The notes under the pieces were generated by a model, which did not search any database, had not been told where the DNA came from, and saw only the letters and a list, made by a program, of their open reading frames with translations. Source: Bacteroidales bacterium (lineage in GTDB: Bacteria > Bacteroidota > Bacteroidia > Bacteroidales > Paludibacteraceae). Taken from it: DNA of 8,658 nt. The stretch lies in the NCBI GenBank assembly GCA_900769035.1, contig CAAGFD010000286.1, forward strand, positions 1 to 8,658. Reading direction: 5' to 3'. Of the stretch, positions 1-6,410 are shown piece by piece (the first letter of the stretch is position 1; every line of letters starts with the position of its first letter). A program made the translations under genes and the position numbers.

Positions 1-1
1 A

Positions 2-109
2 AGGGGCAAATGGCGTTATTTATCAGATAAAGAAGTTAATCTTTTGAAGATGAATGCAGCATCAATGAAAGAACCTATCTCAGAAAATTCTTCGAATATT
101 GAAATATAA
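2..109 (+). CDS. 3' end of an unrecognised gene (5' end outside window)
   Basis: One frame is open from base 2 to a TAA at 107-109. It encodes about 35 residues: a basic/aromatic start (RGKWRYLSDKEV), then a polar, Ser/Asn/Glu-rich tail ending SNIEI. The stop abuts the A-tract of a strong hairpin terminator, which is what the end of a real gene should look like. The fragment carries no motif I can assign to a family, and the rest of the gene lies to the left of the window. It converges on panD. The gene call rests on the open frame plus the terminator placement; the function is unknown. Confidence 0.5.
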   Translation, partial: RGKWRYLSDKEVNLLKMNAASMKEPISENSSNIEI

Positions 110-139
110 AAAAAAGGCTGACATAAGTCAGCCTTTTTT
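108..139. terminator. Bidirectional intrinsic terminator between convergent genes
   Basis: A perfect 7-bp GC-rich stem (GGCTGAC at 116-122 pairing with GTCAGCC at 127-133) closes a 4-nt ATAA loop. It is flanked by an A-run (108-115) and a T-run (134-139), which extend the stem and supply a U-tract in both directions. It serves the + strand gene ending at 109 and panD. The panD TGA is at 141-139, so the terminator begins directly at its stop codon with no spacer. Confidence 0.9.
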
Positions 140-486
140 CATATTTTATTAGTTTGTGTATCAGGAAAAATCACTTTAGGTTTAAACACTTTTGCTTCTT
201 CTAAAGGAAGCCATGTATATGCCATTATAATAATAATATCTCCTACTTTAACCAAATGAGCTGCAGCTCCATTCACACAAATTACACCACTTCCTCTTTC
301 TCCGGGAATAACATAAGTTTCAAACCGACTCCCGTTATTATTATCGACAATCTGTACTTTCTCATTCGGGATAATACCAGCTGCATCTATAATATCTTCA
401 TCAATAGTAATACTACCAATATAATCCAAACACGATTCAGTAATTGTAACTCTATGAATTTTACTTTTTAAGACATTTATGTACAT
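139..486 (-). CDS. panD: Aspartate 1-decarboxylase proenzyme
   Basis: PanD decarboxylates L-aspartate to beta-alanine, the second substrate of pantothenate synthase, in the cytoplasm. It is a pyruvoyl enzyme that cleaves itself. The 115-residue length is normal for the family. The self-cleavage site is intact as Gly24-Ser25 within YIGSITID, where Ser25 becomes the pyruvoyl group. The other active-site residues are in their usual places: Lys9 and His11 (LKSKIHR), Arg54, Thr57 and Tyr58 (RFETY), and Asn72 (VNGAAA). The ATG at 486-484 starts 13 bp after the panC stop, so the two genes are almost certainly co-transcribed and make the two halves of the same pathway. There is no convincing Shine-Dalgarno sequence, as is usual in Bacteroidota. 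A hairpin terminator follows the stop directly. Confidence 0.97.
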   Translation of the reverse strand: MYINVLKSKIHRVTITESCLDYIGSITIDEDIIDAAGIIPNEKVQIVDNNNGSRFETYVIPGERGSGVICVNGAAAHLVKVGDIIIIMAYTWLPLEEAKVFKPKVIFPDTQTNKI

Positions 487-499
487 AAGATACCAAATT

Positions 500-1351
500 T
501 TATTTATATCGTATGTTATCTATTAAACGAACGTTCCCGCAAAATACAGTTATACATCCAACTACATAATCAGCATCCTCCCATTTATCTATAGGCAATA
601 AGGTATCAGCATTTACAATTTCAAAATACTCCACCTTTAAACCTTCATGTTGCTCAATAGCCTTTATAGAAGCCTCTTTTAACTCAGCAACAGTAGTCAT
701 ATGGTAAAATGTTGTACTCTCTTTTAATACTGCATATATATTCGCTGCAAGCTTTTTTTGACTATCAGTTAATAAAGCATTTCTACTAGAAAGAGCAAGA
801 CCACTTTCTTCTCTAACAATAGGACAACCTATAATTTTAGTAGTAAAGCCCATTTTTTTTACCATATACCTAATAATAGCTAATTGTTGGAAATCCTTTT
901 CTCCAAAATAGGCATTATCGGGATTAATGATAGAAAACAATTTACTAACAACTTGAACAACGCCATTAAAATGCCCCGGACGGAACTTTCCTTCCATAAC
1001 TTTATCCAATCCATTAAAGTCAAATTGGAATGTATTAGACATCTCTTCTTTTGAATAAAAACTTTCCGGAGTAGGAGCGAATAGAGCTGTAACACCGACA
1101 TTTTTTAGCAGTTCGGCATCAGCTTCCAAGTTACGTGGATATACCTCAAGATCTTTCTTATCGTTGAATTGAGTAGGATTAACAAAGACACTTACAATAA
1201 CAATGTCATTTTCCGACACTGCAGTATTTACCAACGATAAATGCCCTCTATGAAGAGCTCCCATTGTAGGGACGAACCCTACTTTTTGATTATTAAGTCT
1301 TTGTGAACTCACAAAAGCCTTAACATCTTCAATAGTTGAAAATATTTGCAT
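500..1351 (-). CDS. panC: Pantothenate synthetase (pantoate--beta-alanine ligase)
   Basis: PanC joins pantoate and beta-alanine with ATP, through a pantoyl-adenylate, to give pantothenate for CoA and ACP phosphopantetheine. The 283 residues match the family length. It is a class I aaRS-like nucleotidyltransferase: PTMGALHRGH carries the HIGH-type motif HRGH at 34-37 and gate Met30; VNPTQFN lies at 58-63; GEKDFQQ at 150-156 lies in the ATP/pantoate site; and SGLALSSRN at 183-191 is the KMSKS-equivalent loop. The frame is open upstream to an ATG at 1390, but those 13 extra residues overlap a promoter -7 box (1380-1387) and are not family-like, so I chose the ATG at 1351-1349. The start has only a weak purine stretch (AAGG) upstream. 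panD follows 13 bp downstream. Confidence 0.96.
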   Translation of the reverse strand: MQIFSTIEDVKAFVSSQRLNNQKVGFVPTMGALHRGHLSLVNTAVSENDIVIVSVFVNPTQFNDKKDLEVYPRNLEADAELLKNVGVTALFAPTPESFYSKEEMSNTFQFDFNGLDKVMEGKFRPGHFNGVVQVVSKLFSIINPDNAYFGEKDFQQLAIIRYMVKKMGFTTKIIGCPIVREESGLALSSRNALLTDSQKKLAANIYAVLKESTTFYHMTTVAELKEASIKAIEQHEGLKVEYFEIVNADTLLPIDKWEDADYVVGCITVFCGNVRLIDNIRYK

Positions 1352-1379
1352 ATTGAAATAACCTTGTAAAAATCGACTG

Positions 1380-1409
1380 CAAAGGTACATAAATTTTACG
1401 ACCTACAAT
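1380..1409 (-). promoter_or_regulatory. Bacteroidota-type sigma-70 promoter for panC-panD
   Basis: On the - strand a -7 box TACCTTTG (1387-1380) fits the Bacteroidota consensus TAnnTTTG. About 18 bp upstream lies ATTG (1409-1406), a partial match to the -33 TTTG element, which overlaps the lptB stop codon. Transcription would start near 1374-1376, giving a leader of about 25 nt before the panC ATG at 1351. This supports the shorter panC start. The -33 match is imperfect, so the call rests mainly on the -7 box and its position. Confidence 0.65.
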
Positions 1410-2176
1410 CATATTTCTACTTTTGTTTTTTGTTTCAATTTAAAATCTCTACCTAAATATTTTTCTTTTACAATCGGATTATCTGCAAGCTCTTTTGGAG
1501 TTCCTTGAAATAATATTTTTCCTTCAAATAGAAGATATGCTCTATCTGTAATAGAAAGAGTTTCATCTACATTATGATCTGTAATAAGAATACCAATATT
1601 TTTATCTTTAAGGTGCCAAACTATATCTTGAATATCTTGAACGGCAATAGGGTCTACTCCTGCAAAAGGTTCATCCAACATTATAAATTTAGGTTCTATT
1701 GCCAAGCAACGTGCTATTTCACATCTACGACGTTCACCACCTGATAATCTATCTCCTATATTTTTACGTACATGCTCTAATCTAAATTCTGCAATAAGTT
1801 GCTCTAATTTTTCTTTCTGATATTCTTTTGAGAAATTAGTCATTTCCAATACAGCCTTAATGTTATTTTCGACCGACATTTTTCTAAACACAGAAGCCTC
1901 TTGTGCAAGATATCCTATACCGGCTTGTGCCCTTTTATACACAGGATAAGAAGTAATATCTACATCATTTAAAAAACACTTACCTTTATTCGGAATAACT
2001 AATCCTGTAGTCATATAAAAAGTAGTAGTTTTTCCTGCACCATTAGGGCCTAAAAGACCGACAATTTCACCTTGTTTTACAGAAATAGATACATCATTTA
2101 CAACCGTACGTTTACCATAAATCTTAACTAACGATTCAGTACGGAGTACCATTTTTTCATCAGTTTCCTCTGTCAT
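1409..2176 (-). CDS. lptB: LPS export ABC transporter ATP-binding protein LptB
   Basis: LptB is the cytoplasmic ATPase that, with LptF and LptG, extracts lipopolysaccharide from the inner membrane and pushes it along the Lpt bridge to the outer membrane. The 255 residues hold a complete ABC nucleotide-binding domain: Walker A GPNGAGKTT at 43-51, Q-loop Gln92 (YLAQEASVF), signature LSGGE at 144-148, Walker B with catalytic Glu (FIMLDE, 164-169), D-loop, and H-loop His201 (TDHNV). The QEASVFRKM segment and the VDPIAV run after Walker B are LptB hallmarks within the ABC superfamily. The Q-loop has Ala where many relatives have Pro (YLPQ). The frame extends upstream to 2227, but that would overlap the permease by 38 bp; the ATG at 2176 lies 13 bp after the permease stop. 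Met at residue 9 is another possible start. No promoter is visible, so it is probably co-transcribed with the permease. Confidence 0.93.
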   Translation of the reverse strand: MTEETDEKMVLRTESLVKIYGKRTVVNDVSISVKQGEIVGLLGPNGAGKTTTFYMTTGLVIPNKGKCFLNDVDITSYPVYKRAQAGIGYLAQEASVFRKMSVENNIKAVLEMTNFSKEYQKEKLEQLIAEFRLEHVRKNIGDRLSGGERRRCEIARCLAIEPKFIMLDEPFAGVDPIAVQDIQDIVWHLKDKNIGILITDHNVDETLSITDRAYLLFEGKILFQGTPKELADNPIVKEKYLGRDFKLKQKTKVEI

Positions 2177-2189
2177 TACTAAAATATTA

Positions 2190-3482
2190 TCATTGAGGAT
2201 TATGTTTATATTTAAATAAGAACGCAAACAGCACAGCTACTACAAATGCAAATCCGGAAAAAATCAACCAAGCATAAGTCCAATTTCCTAATAAATAACC
2301 ATCTTGCCAATGGCAAAAAGCATTAATTACCTTACCCGCTGCCAGGGTTCCAATTGTAGCACCCAATCCATTCGTCATTAACATAAACAAACCTTGACCT
2401 GATGCTTTATATTCCTCGGGGCACTCTTGATCGACAAATAATCCACCGGAAACATTAAAGAAATCAAAAGCGACGCCATATACTATACACGATACGATTA
2501 ACAATAAAACACCCGGGAATGCAGGATCTCCAATTGCAAAGCAACCAAATCGTACTACCCATGCAAACATGGCAATTAACATTACTACTTTTATTCCAAA
2601 TTTTTTCAAGAAAAATGGTATCAATAAAATACACAAGGCTTCTGAAATTTGGGAAATAGAAATTAACAGGGTAGCATTATTCGCAGCAAATGTATTGGAT
2701 AGTTCTTCAATTCCTTTAAAGCTTGTAATATAAGGAGTTGCATAACCATTTGTTATTTGCAAAGACATTCCGAGGAGCATTGAGAAAATAAAAAATACTG
2801 CCATCTGCTTTGTTTTAAACAGCTTAAATGCACTTAAACCTAAAGCATCCACAATAGATGTATTTTTATGTTCACTAATCTCACAATGCGGTAATATGAA
2901 AGAATAGAAAAACATTAATATTCCTAATACTCCGGAAACACCAAACTGCATATAAGTATATTGAAATTTATTGCTATTTTCTGCAAAAGTCATAAAGAAC
3001 CTACCTTCATCCAAAGTAGCACAATTGACAAACCACATTGTGGCAATAAAACCAACCGTACCGAAAACCCTAATAGGAGGGAAATCTTTCACAGTATCAT
3101 AATTATGATTTTTCAAAATATTAAAAGCAGTAGTATTTGATAACGCCAAAGTAGGCATATAAAAAGCGACGCCTATAGTATATATTGTAATAAATAATGT
3201 TTTATCAGGAATTTCATTAAAATAACCAATTAAACAAAGAGAGATCATAGCTACTCCGGATAATAAATGGCACAACCCCAACAATCTCTGAGGTTGAATA
3301 TATTTATCTGCAACTATTCCCATAACTGTAGGCATAAAAATGGAAACTATTCCTTGAATAGCATAAAACCATGCTATTTCATTTCCCATTTCTACTCTAC
3401 CCAAATATTGCCCCATCGAAGTAAGATAGGCTCCCCAAATTGCAAATTGGAGAAAATTCATGATAATTAATTTATTCTTCAT
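2190..3482 (-). CDS. NupG-type nucleoside/H+ symporter (MFS)
   Basis: This is an inner-membrane transporter of the nucleoside:H+ symporter family (NupG/XapB type) in the major facilitator superfamily. It probably imports nucleosides for salvage. The 430 residues are close to the roughly 418 of E. coli NupG, with about 12 hydrophobic segments throughout. Family-like segments are the N-terminal MNFLQFAIWGAYLTSMGQYL (8-27), RVFGTVGFIATMW (138-150), the Asp/Phe-rich GVAFDFFNVSGGLFVD (336-351), and GQGLFMLMTNGLGA (362-375). The ATG at 3482 was chosen because homologues start just before this first membrane segment. The longer frame to 3542 adds 20 non-family residues and runs over the promoter -7 box. 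It ends with tandem stops (TGA TAA) 13 bp before lptB. The exact substrate cannot be read from the sequence. Confidence 0.88.
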   Translation of the reverse strand: MKNKLIIMNFLQFAIWGAYLTSMGQYLGRVEMGNEIAWFYAIQGIVSIFMPTVMGIVADKYIQPQRLLGLCHLLSGVAMISLCLIGYFNEIPDKTLFITIYTIGVAFYMPTLALSNTTAFNILKNHNYDTVKDFPPIRVFGTVGFIATMWFVNCATLDEGRFFMTFAENSNKFQYTYMQFGVSGVLGILMFFYSFILPHCEISEHKNTSIVDALGLSAFKLFKTKQMAVFFIFSMLLGMSLQITNGYATPYITSFKGIEELSNTFAANNATLLISISQISEALCILLIPFFLKKFGIKVVMLIAMFAWVVRFGCFAIGDPAFPGVLLLIVSCIVYGVAFDFFNVSGGLFVDQECPEEYKASGQGLFMLMTNGLGATIGTLAAGKVINAFCHWQDGYLLGNWTYAWLIFSGFAFVVAVLFAFLFKYKHNPQ

Positions 3483-3517
3483 ATATAATGATATTTTTGT
3501 TGATAAACATCGTACAA

Positions 3518-3540
3518 GCATCGGTATTAAAACCGAATGC
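3518..3540. promoter_or_regulatory. Imperfect palindrome at the permease promoter, possible operator
   Basis: The 23-bp sequence GCATCGGT-N6-ACCGAATGC is an inverted repeat. CGGT/ACCG and a flanking A/T pair match perfectly, and GCAT/ATGC match around one extra base. It begins at the last base of the -7 box and runs into the expected 5' leader, so it would cover the +1 site, a common place for a repressor operator. It is not followed by a T-run, so it does not look like a terminator for the upstream LolA-like gene. The identity of any binding protein is unknown. Confidence 0.4.
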
Positions 3541-3570
3541 AAAGATACGATATATTTTCAACTATTCAAT
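3540..3570 (-). promoter_or_regulatory. Bacteroidota-type promoter for permease-lptB
   Basis: On the - strand the -7 box TATCTTTG (3547-3540) matches TAnnTTTG. ATTG (3570-3567) lies 19 bp upstream as a -33 element, inside the last codons of the LolA-like gene. The expected start is near 3534-3536, giving a leader of about 50 nt before the permease ATG at 3482. It marks the likely boundary between the right-hand cluster and the housekeeping genes. No terminator is visible before it, so some readthrough from the cluster is possible. Confidence 0.68.
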
Positions 3571-4167
3571 ACGGAACAAATCATCAGATAAAGAAGATGG
3601 ATACTCGTAATTACTTAGTTTGTATATATTATAATTTCCGGAATACTCTTCCAACTTCATTTCTACTAATTGCTTTTTACTTTTACTATATTTCAATTCT
3701 ACGGTTTTATACCCTTTTACTTGTTTTTTCTCCTTTGTAAAGGTAACGATATAATGTTTATCGTCGGTAGTAATAGATTTTATAGAATTAGTATTTTTCT
3801 GAATATCATCAATTTTACCGTATAGGCTATTTATAAGTAAAAAAGACAATTGTTTAAACATCTCATTGTTACTCAATTTAGCTTTTATTACTTTTTTCCC
3901 CGTTTTCATATAAAACAAATCTGTATTAATAGCCATATATTGATTTGAAGAGTTATAATGCATAGAAAGTTTATCATCATTCTTCAAATACAATGTACCA
4001 TCAGAGCTTTCCGTTTTATCAATCATCACCAAATGTTTTTCTTGAACGAAAGCACACTTTGTACAATTACGGTTAGCATTCGCTTTTAATATATTCTCTT
4101 CCACAGATTGTGAGCAAACAGTAAATACACAACATAAAGAGAATACTGAAATAAAATAACGTAACAT
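3562..4167 (-). CDS. LolA-like periplasmic outer-membrane lipoprotein carrier
   Basis: This is probably a periplasmic chaperone of the LolA superfamily that carries a lipid-like molecule from inner to outer membrane. In this gene context the cargo would be the cluster's product rather than lipoproteins in general. The 201 residues begin with a short basic start and hydrophobic core (MLRYFISVFSLCCVFTVCS). Signal peptidase I cleavage is plausible after Ser19. The body is LolA-like: CAFVQEKH early (38-45), a GTLYLKNDDKLSMHY strand pattern, then repeated beta-strand blocks, ending in YPSSLSDDLFRIE. The mature part has only two Cys, a C-x-x-C at 35-38. The ATG at 4167 was chosen because it starts the signal peptide and leaves a 10-bp gap after fabG; the frame open to 4197 adds acidic residues before it and overlaps fabG. 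It is the last gene of the cluster. Sequence similarity across LolA-like proteins is low, so the fold is better supported than the cargo. Confidence 0.78.
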   Translation of the reverse strand: MLRYFISVFSLCCVFTVCSQSVEENILKANANRNCTKCAFVQEKHLVMIDKTESSDGTLYLKNDDKLSMHYNSSNQYMAINTDLFYMKTGKKVIKAKLSNNEMFKQLSFLLINSLYGKIDDIQKNTNSIKSITTDDKHYIVTFTKEKKQVKGYKTVELKYSKSKKQLVEMKLEEYSGNYNIYKLSNYEYPSSLSDDLFRIE

Positions 4168-4177
4168 AATAGTAATA

Positions 4178-4903
4178 TTAAGAATAAAGTCCTCCATTAA
4201 TAGAAATACATTCTCCGGTAATATATCCGGCTTCAGGGGAAGCTAAAAACGCTACTAAAGCAGCTACCTCTTCCGGATTACCAAATCTACCAAGAGGTAT
4301 AGTTTTAACTAATTCTTCTTCATCAAGACCTTCAACCATATCAGTCTTAATAAAACCTGGAGCAATAGCATTCACAGTAACACCTTTCTTTCCTATTTCT
4401 TGAGCTAATGCTTTTGTAGAAGCCACTAAACCACCTTTTGCTGCAGAATAATTACACTGACCAGGCAAACCTTTTAAACCAGACAAAGAAGCGATATTTA
4501 TAATACGCCCGTTTTTCTTTCTCAACATAGGTTGTAATAAAGGACGGGTAACATTATAAAATGCAGATAAGGAGGTGTTTAATACTTTCATCCAATCTTC
4601 ATACTCCATCCATATCATTAAATTGTCTCGGCGAATACCGGCGTTATTTACAAGCAATTGTATGTATTCTCCCTTATGTGCCTCTTGCCATGATTCTATT
4701 GCTGCAACAGTAGCACTATTATCTGCAACATCAAATTTAAGCAATTCACCATCAGAGCCATTTTCTCTAATTAAATCCAATGTTTTATTCGCCTCTGCAT
4801 CGTTGCTTACATAATTTACAACGACTTTGTATCCTAATTGTGCTAACTTCACACAGATAGCACGACCGATACCTCTACTTCCTCCTGTAACTAATGCGTA
4901 CAT
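4178..4903 (-). CDS. fabG: FabG-like 3-oxoacyl-ACP reductase (SDR family), cluster ketoreductase
   Basis: This is a cytoplasmic NADPH-dependent short-chain dehydrogenase that reduces 3-oxoacyl-ACP to 3-hydroxyacyl-ACP in chain elongation. The 241 residues are typical of FabG. The Rossmann motif TGGSRGIG lies at 6-13, NNAG at 86-89, and the catalytic tetrad is complete: Asn109 (LNTSL), Ser139 (NIASLSG), Tyr152 and Lys156 (YSAAK). The VNAIAPGFIKTDM segment and the C-terminal TGECISINGG are FabG signatures. It lies between the FAD enzyme (22 bp upstream) and the LolA-like gene (10 bp downstream), away from any primary fatty-acid genes. It is therefore more likely the ketoreductase of a polyene-type pathway than the housekeeping FabG, although sequence alone does not separate the two. 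The ATG at 4903 directly precedes the first beta-strand; no Shine-Dalgarno is present. Confidence 0.9.
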   Translation of the reverse strand: MYALVTGGSRGIGRAICVKLAQLGYKVVVNYVSNDAEANKTLDLIRENGSDGELLKFDVADNSATVAAIESWQEAHKGEYIQLLVNNAGIRRDNLMIWMEYEDWMKVLNTSLSAFYNVTRPLLQPMLRKKNGRIINIASLSGLKGLPGQCNYSAAKGGLVASTKALAQEIGKKGVTVNAIAPGFIKTDMVEGLDEEELVKTIPLGRFGNPEEVAALVAFLASPEAGYITGECISINGGLYS

Positions 4904-4925
4904 ATTAAAAATTGATTTTAAGAAT

Positions 4926-6410
4926 TTATTTATTAATTTTAATTTCAGAAATTACTTTCTCCATACCTACTATCTCTGCACATGTAAGCGACGAAGTCAT
5001 TGAAACTCCAAGAATTCCATGCAGATTTAAATTTTGCCCTGTCATAAATAAATTACCGATAGGTGTTTTTGGAGTTAGAAATGTTGTAAGTACATTATTA
5101 CAATCCTTCATGATACCATATGCACTACCATTTACCGTACTCGTATAATATGAATATGATAGAGGTGATGAAGTATAATAAACATCTATCGACTCTCTTA
5201 ATTCAGGTAAATATCGACATACAAAGTTAATAATTTCCTCTGCTTTACGTTGTTTAAAATCGTAATAAGAATTAGGCCGGGAACCAAACTTTGTTTCTGA
5301 CCATTGTGCGACTTCTGAAAAATCTATTGGAGATAGCAAATCGATGGTATCTGAAAAAATCTCTTTATTAGAAACATAATTATCCGGTACCGGATAGCTT
5401 ACCATTACTTGGTTTACTACATTGTTAGATTTTTCAAAATGCCACATATCAACATCATCCGAATACAAAAAAATATTTTGATTCTTGTATTTCATCGTAT
5501 TTGGTTTCAGCTTAATATTTACAGTAAACATACCAAAACTATTCTTTAAGTTTTGTATTCGTTTACGATATATAGGTCTAATTAATTTGCTATCAATCAA
5601 AGGCAGAAGTGTTGCAGGATGAATATCGGAAATTACAAACCTTGACGATAACACTCTACCATCTTCCAATTGAACGTCTGAAATATTACCATTATTTTCC
5701 GTTAATTTAATAACGCGAGATTTATTAAAAATAGTACCTCCATAATGATTAATATCTGTAATTAAAGAATCTATTAATGCTTTCCCGCCTCCTTTTAATC
5801 TCCAAGCACTCTCAATAAAAGAGCTGTTTATATGAGCAAAAACGTACAAAGGTAATGTTTCATCCAACTGTAATTTCAATGAATTAGAAGAAAGTAAATT
5901 AATCAATCTATCATCTTTTATATTTTCCCTTAAGAAAGAATATGCAGAAATATTAAACGATTCTTCTGAAATACGATTATCGGACTTGCTATAAGCAGAA
6001 AAAGTGGAATTCGCAACGCTTCTATATGTATCTATTATGGTTTGTATTCCTTTTTGTTCATGAGGAAAAAGAGAAACTAAATATTTTGAAAACTCATCAA
6101 GCCCATTACAAAAACCATATGATTGATTTCCTATAAAAACCTTGTCGAATTCTGTTTGATCCAATTGAATCCAATTTAAATGAAGAAGATTATAATAATC
6201 GAATAATTTATTTAAAGCTTCATTTTCAGCCAAAGCACCCACATAATGGAATCCGGATTCAAATTGCACACCACGTCTAAAAAAAGATTGTAAACATCCT
6301 CCATGAACGGCATTCTGCTCAACTACAGCGACATTCATACCTATTTTAGACAAAAGGTATGCGCATTGCAATCCTCCCAAGCCAGATCCAATTATAATTA
6401 CATCAAACAT
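4926..6410 (-). CDS. FAD-dependent oxidoreductase, CrtI/retinol-saturase (RetSat)-like
   Basis: This flavoenzyme belongs to the phytoene desaturase/retinol saturase family, whose members add or remove C=C bonds in long conjugated or lipid chains. The 494 residues fit. The N-terminal dinucleotide-binding fold is clear: GSGLGG at 8-13, the adenosine-ribose acid Glu31 (VAVVEQN), and GG at 37-38. FESGFHYVG at 50-58 resembles the F-(D/E)-x-G-x-H-Y-x-G segment of RetSat-type enzymes. The C-terminal FAD/substrate motif GNLFMTGQNLNLHG lies around 452-465. There is no halogenase GWxWxIP motif. Its ATG lies inside the last codons of the exporter gene (8-bp overlap), which suggests translational coupling, and fabG follows 22 bp later. 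I infer that it adjusts the unsaturation of the cluster's acyl chain. The direction (saturation or desaturation) and the substrate are not shown by the sequence. Confidence 0.85.
   Translation of the reverse strand: MFDVIIIGSGLGGLQCAYLLSKIGMNVAVVEQNAVHGGCLQSFFRRGVQFESGFHYVGALAENEALNKLFDYYNLLHLNWIQLDQTEFDKVFIGNQSYGFCNGLDEFSKYLVSLFPHEQKGIQTIIDTYRSVANSTFSAYSKSDNRISEESFNISAYSFLRENIKDDRLINLLSSNSLKLQLDETLPLYVFAHINSSFIESAWRLKGGGKALIDSLITDINHYGGTIFNKSRVIKLTENNGNISDVQLEDGRVLSSRFVISDIHPATLLPLIDSKLIRPIYRKRIQNLKNSFGMFTVNIKLKPNTMKYKNQNIFLYSDDVDMWHFEKSNNVVNQVMVSYPVPDNYVSNKEIFSDTIDLLSPIDFSEVAQWSETKFGSRPNSYYDFKQRKAEEIINFVCRYLPELRESIDVYYTSSPLSYSYYTSTVNGSAYGIMKDCNNVLTTFLTPKTPIGNLFMTGQNLNLHGILGVSMTSSLTCAEIVGMEKVISEIKINK

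Noticed and set aside
1352..1390. 13-residue N-terminal extension of PanC from the ATG at 1390
   Set aside because: It lies over the TACCTTTG -7 box, is not family-like, and PanC proteins normally start with the M-x-I-F-x-T-I type sequence found at 1351.
2177..2227. 17-residue N-terminal extension of LptB overlapping the permease gene
   Set aside because: The overlap would be 38 bp, the extra residues do not resemble LptB, and an ATG 13 bp after the permease stop gives a normal length.
3518..3540. Hairpin as a terminator for the LolA-like gene
   Set aside because: There is no T-run after it on the - strand, and it lies at the start of the permease transcript.
4110..4167. LolA-like protein as a lipoprotein with Cys18 as the lipid-modified residue
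   Set aside because: The residues before Cys18 (F-T-V) are a poor lipobox, and a soluble carrier with signal peptidase I cleavage fits the family better.
256..5148. Several + strand open frames of 67-79 codons (for example 256-471, 3267-3470, 3537-3740, 4575-4814, 4912-5148)
   Set aside because: Each lies antisense within a well-supported - strand gene or across its edge, has no recognisable domain, and reads as low-complexity shadow sequence.
4926..6410. Flavin-dependent halogenase, as found in some flexirubin clusters
   Set aside because: The GWxWxIP motif is absent, and the HYVG segment and C-terminal motif fit CrtI/RetSat enzymes instead.
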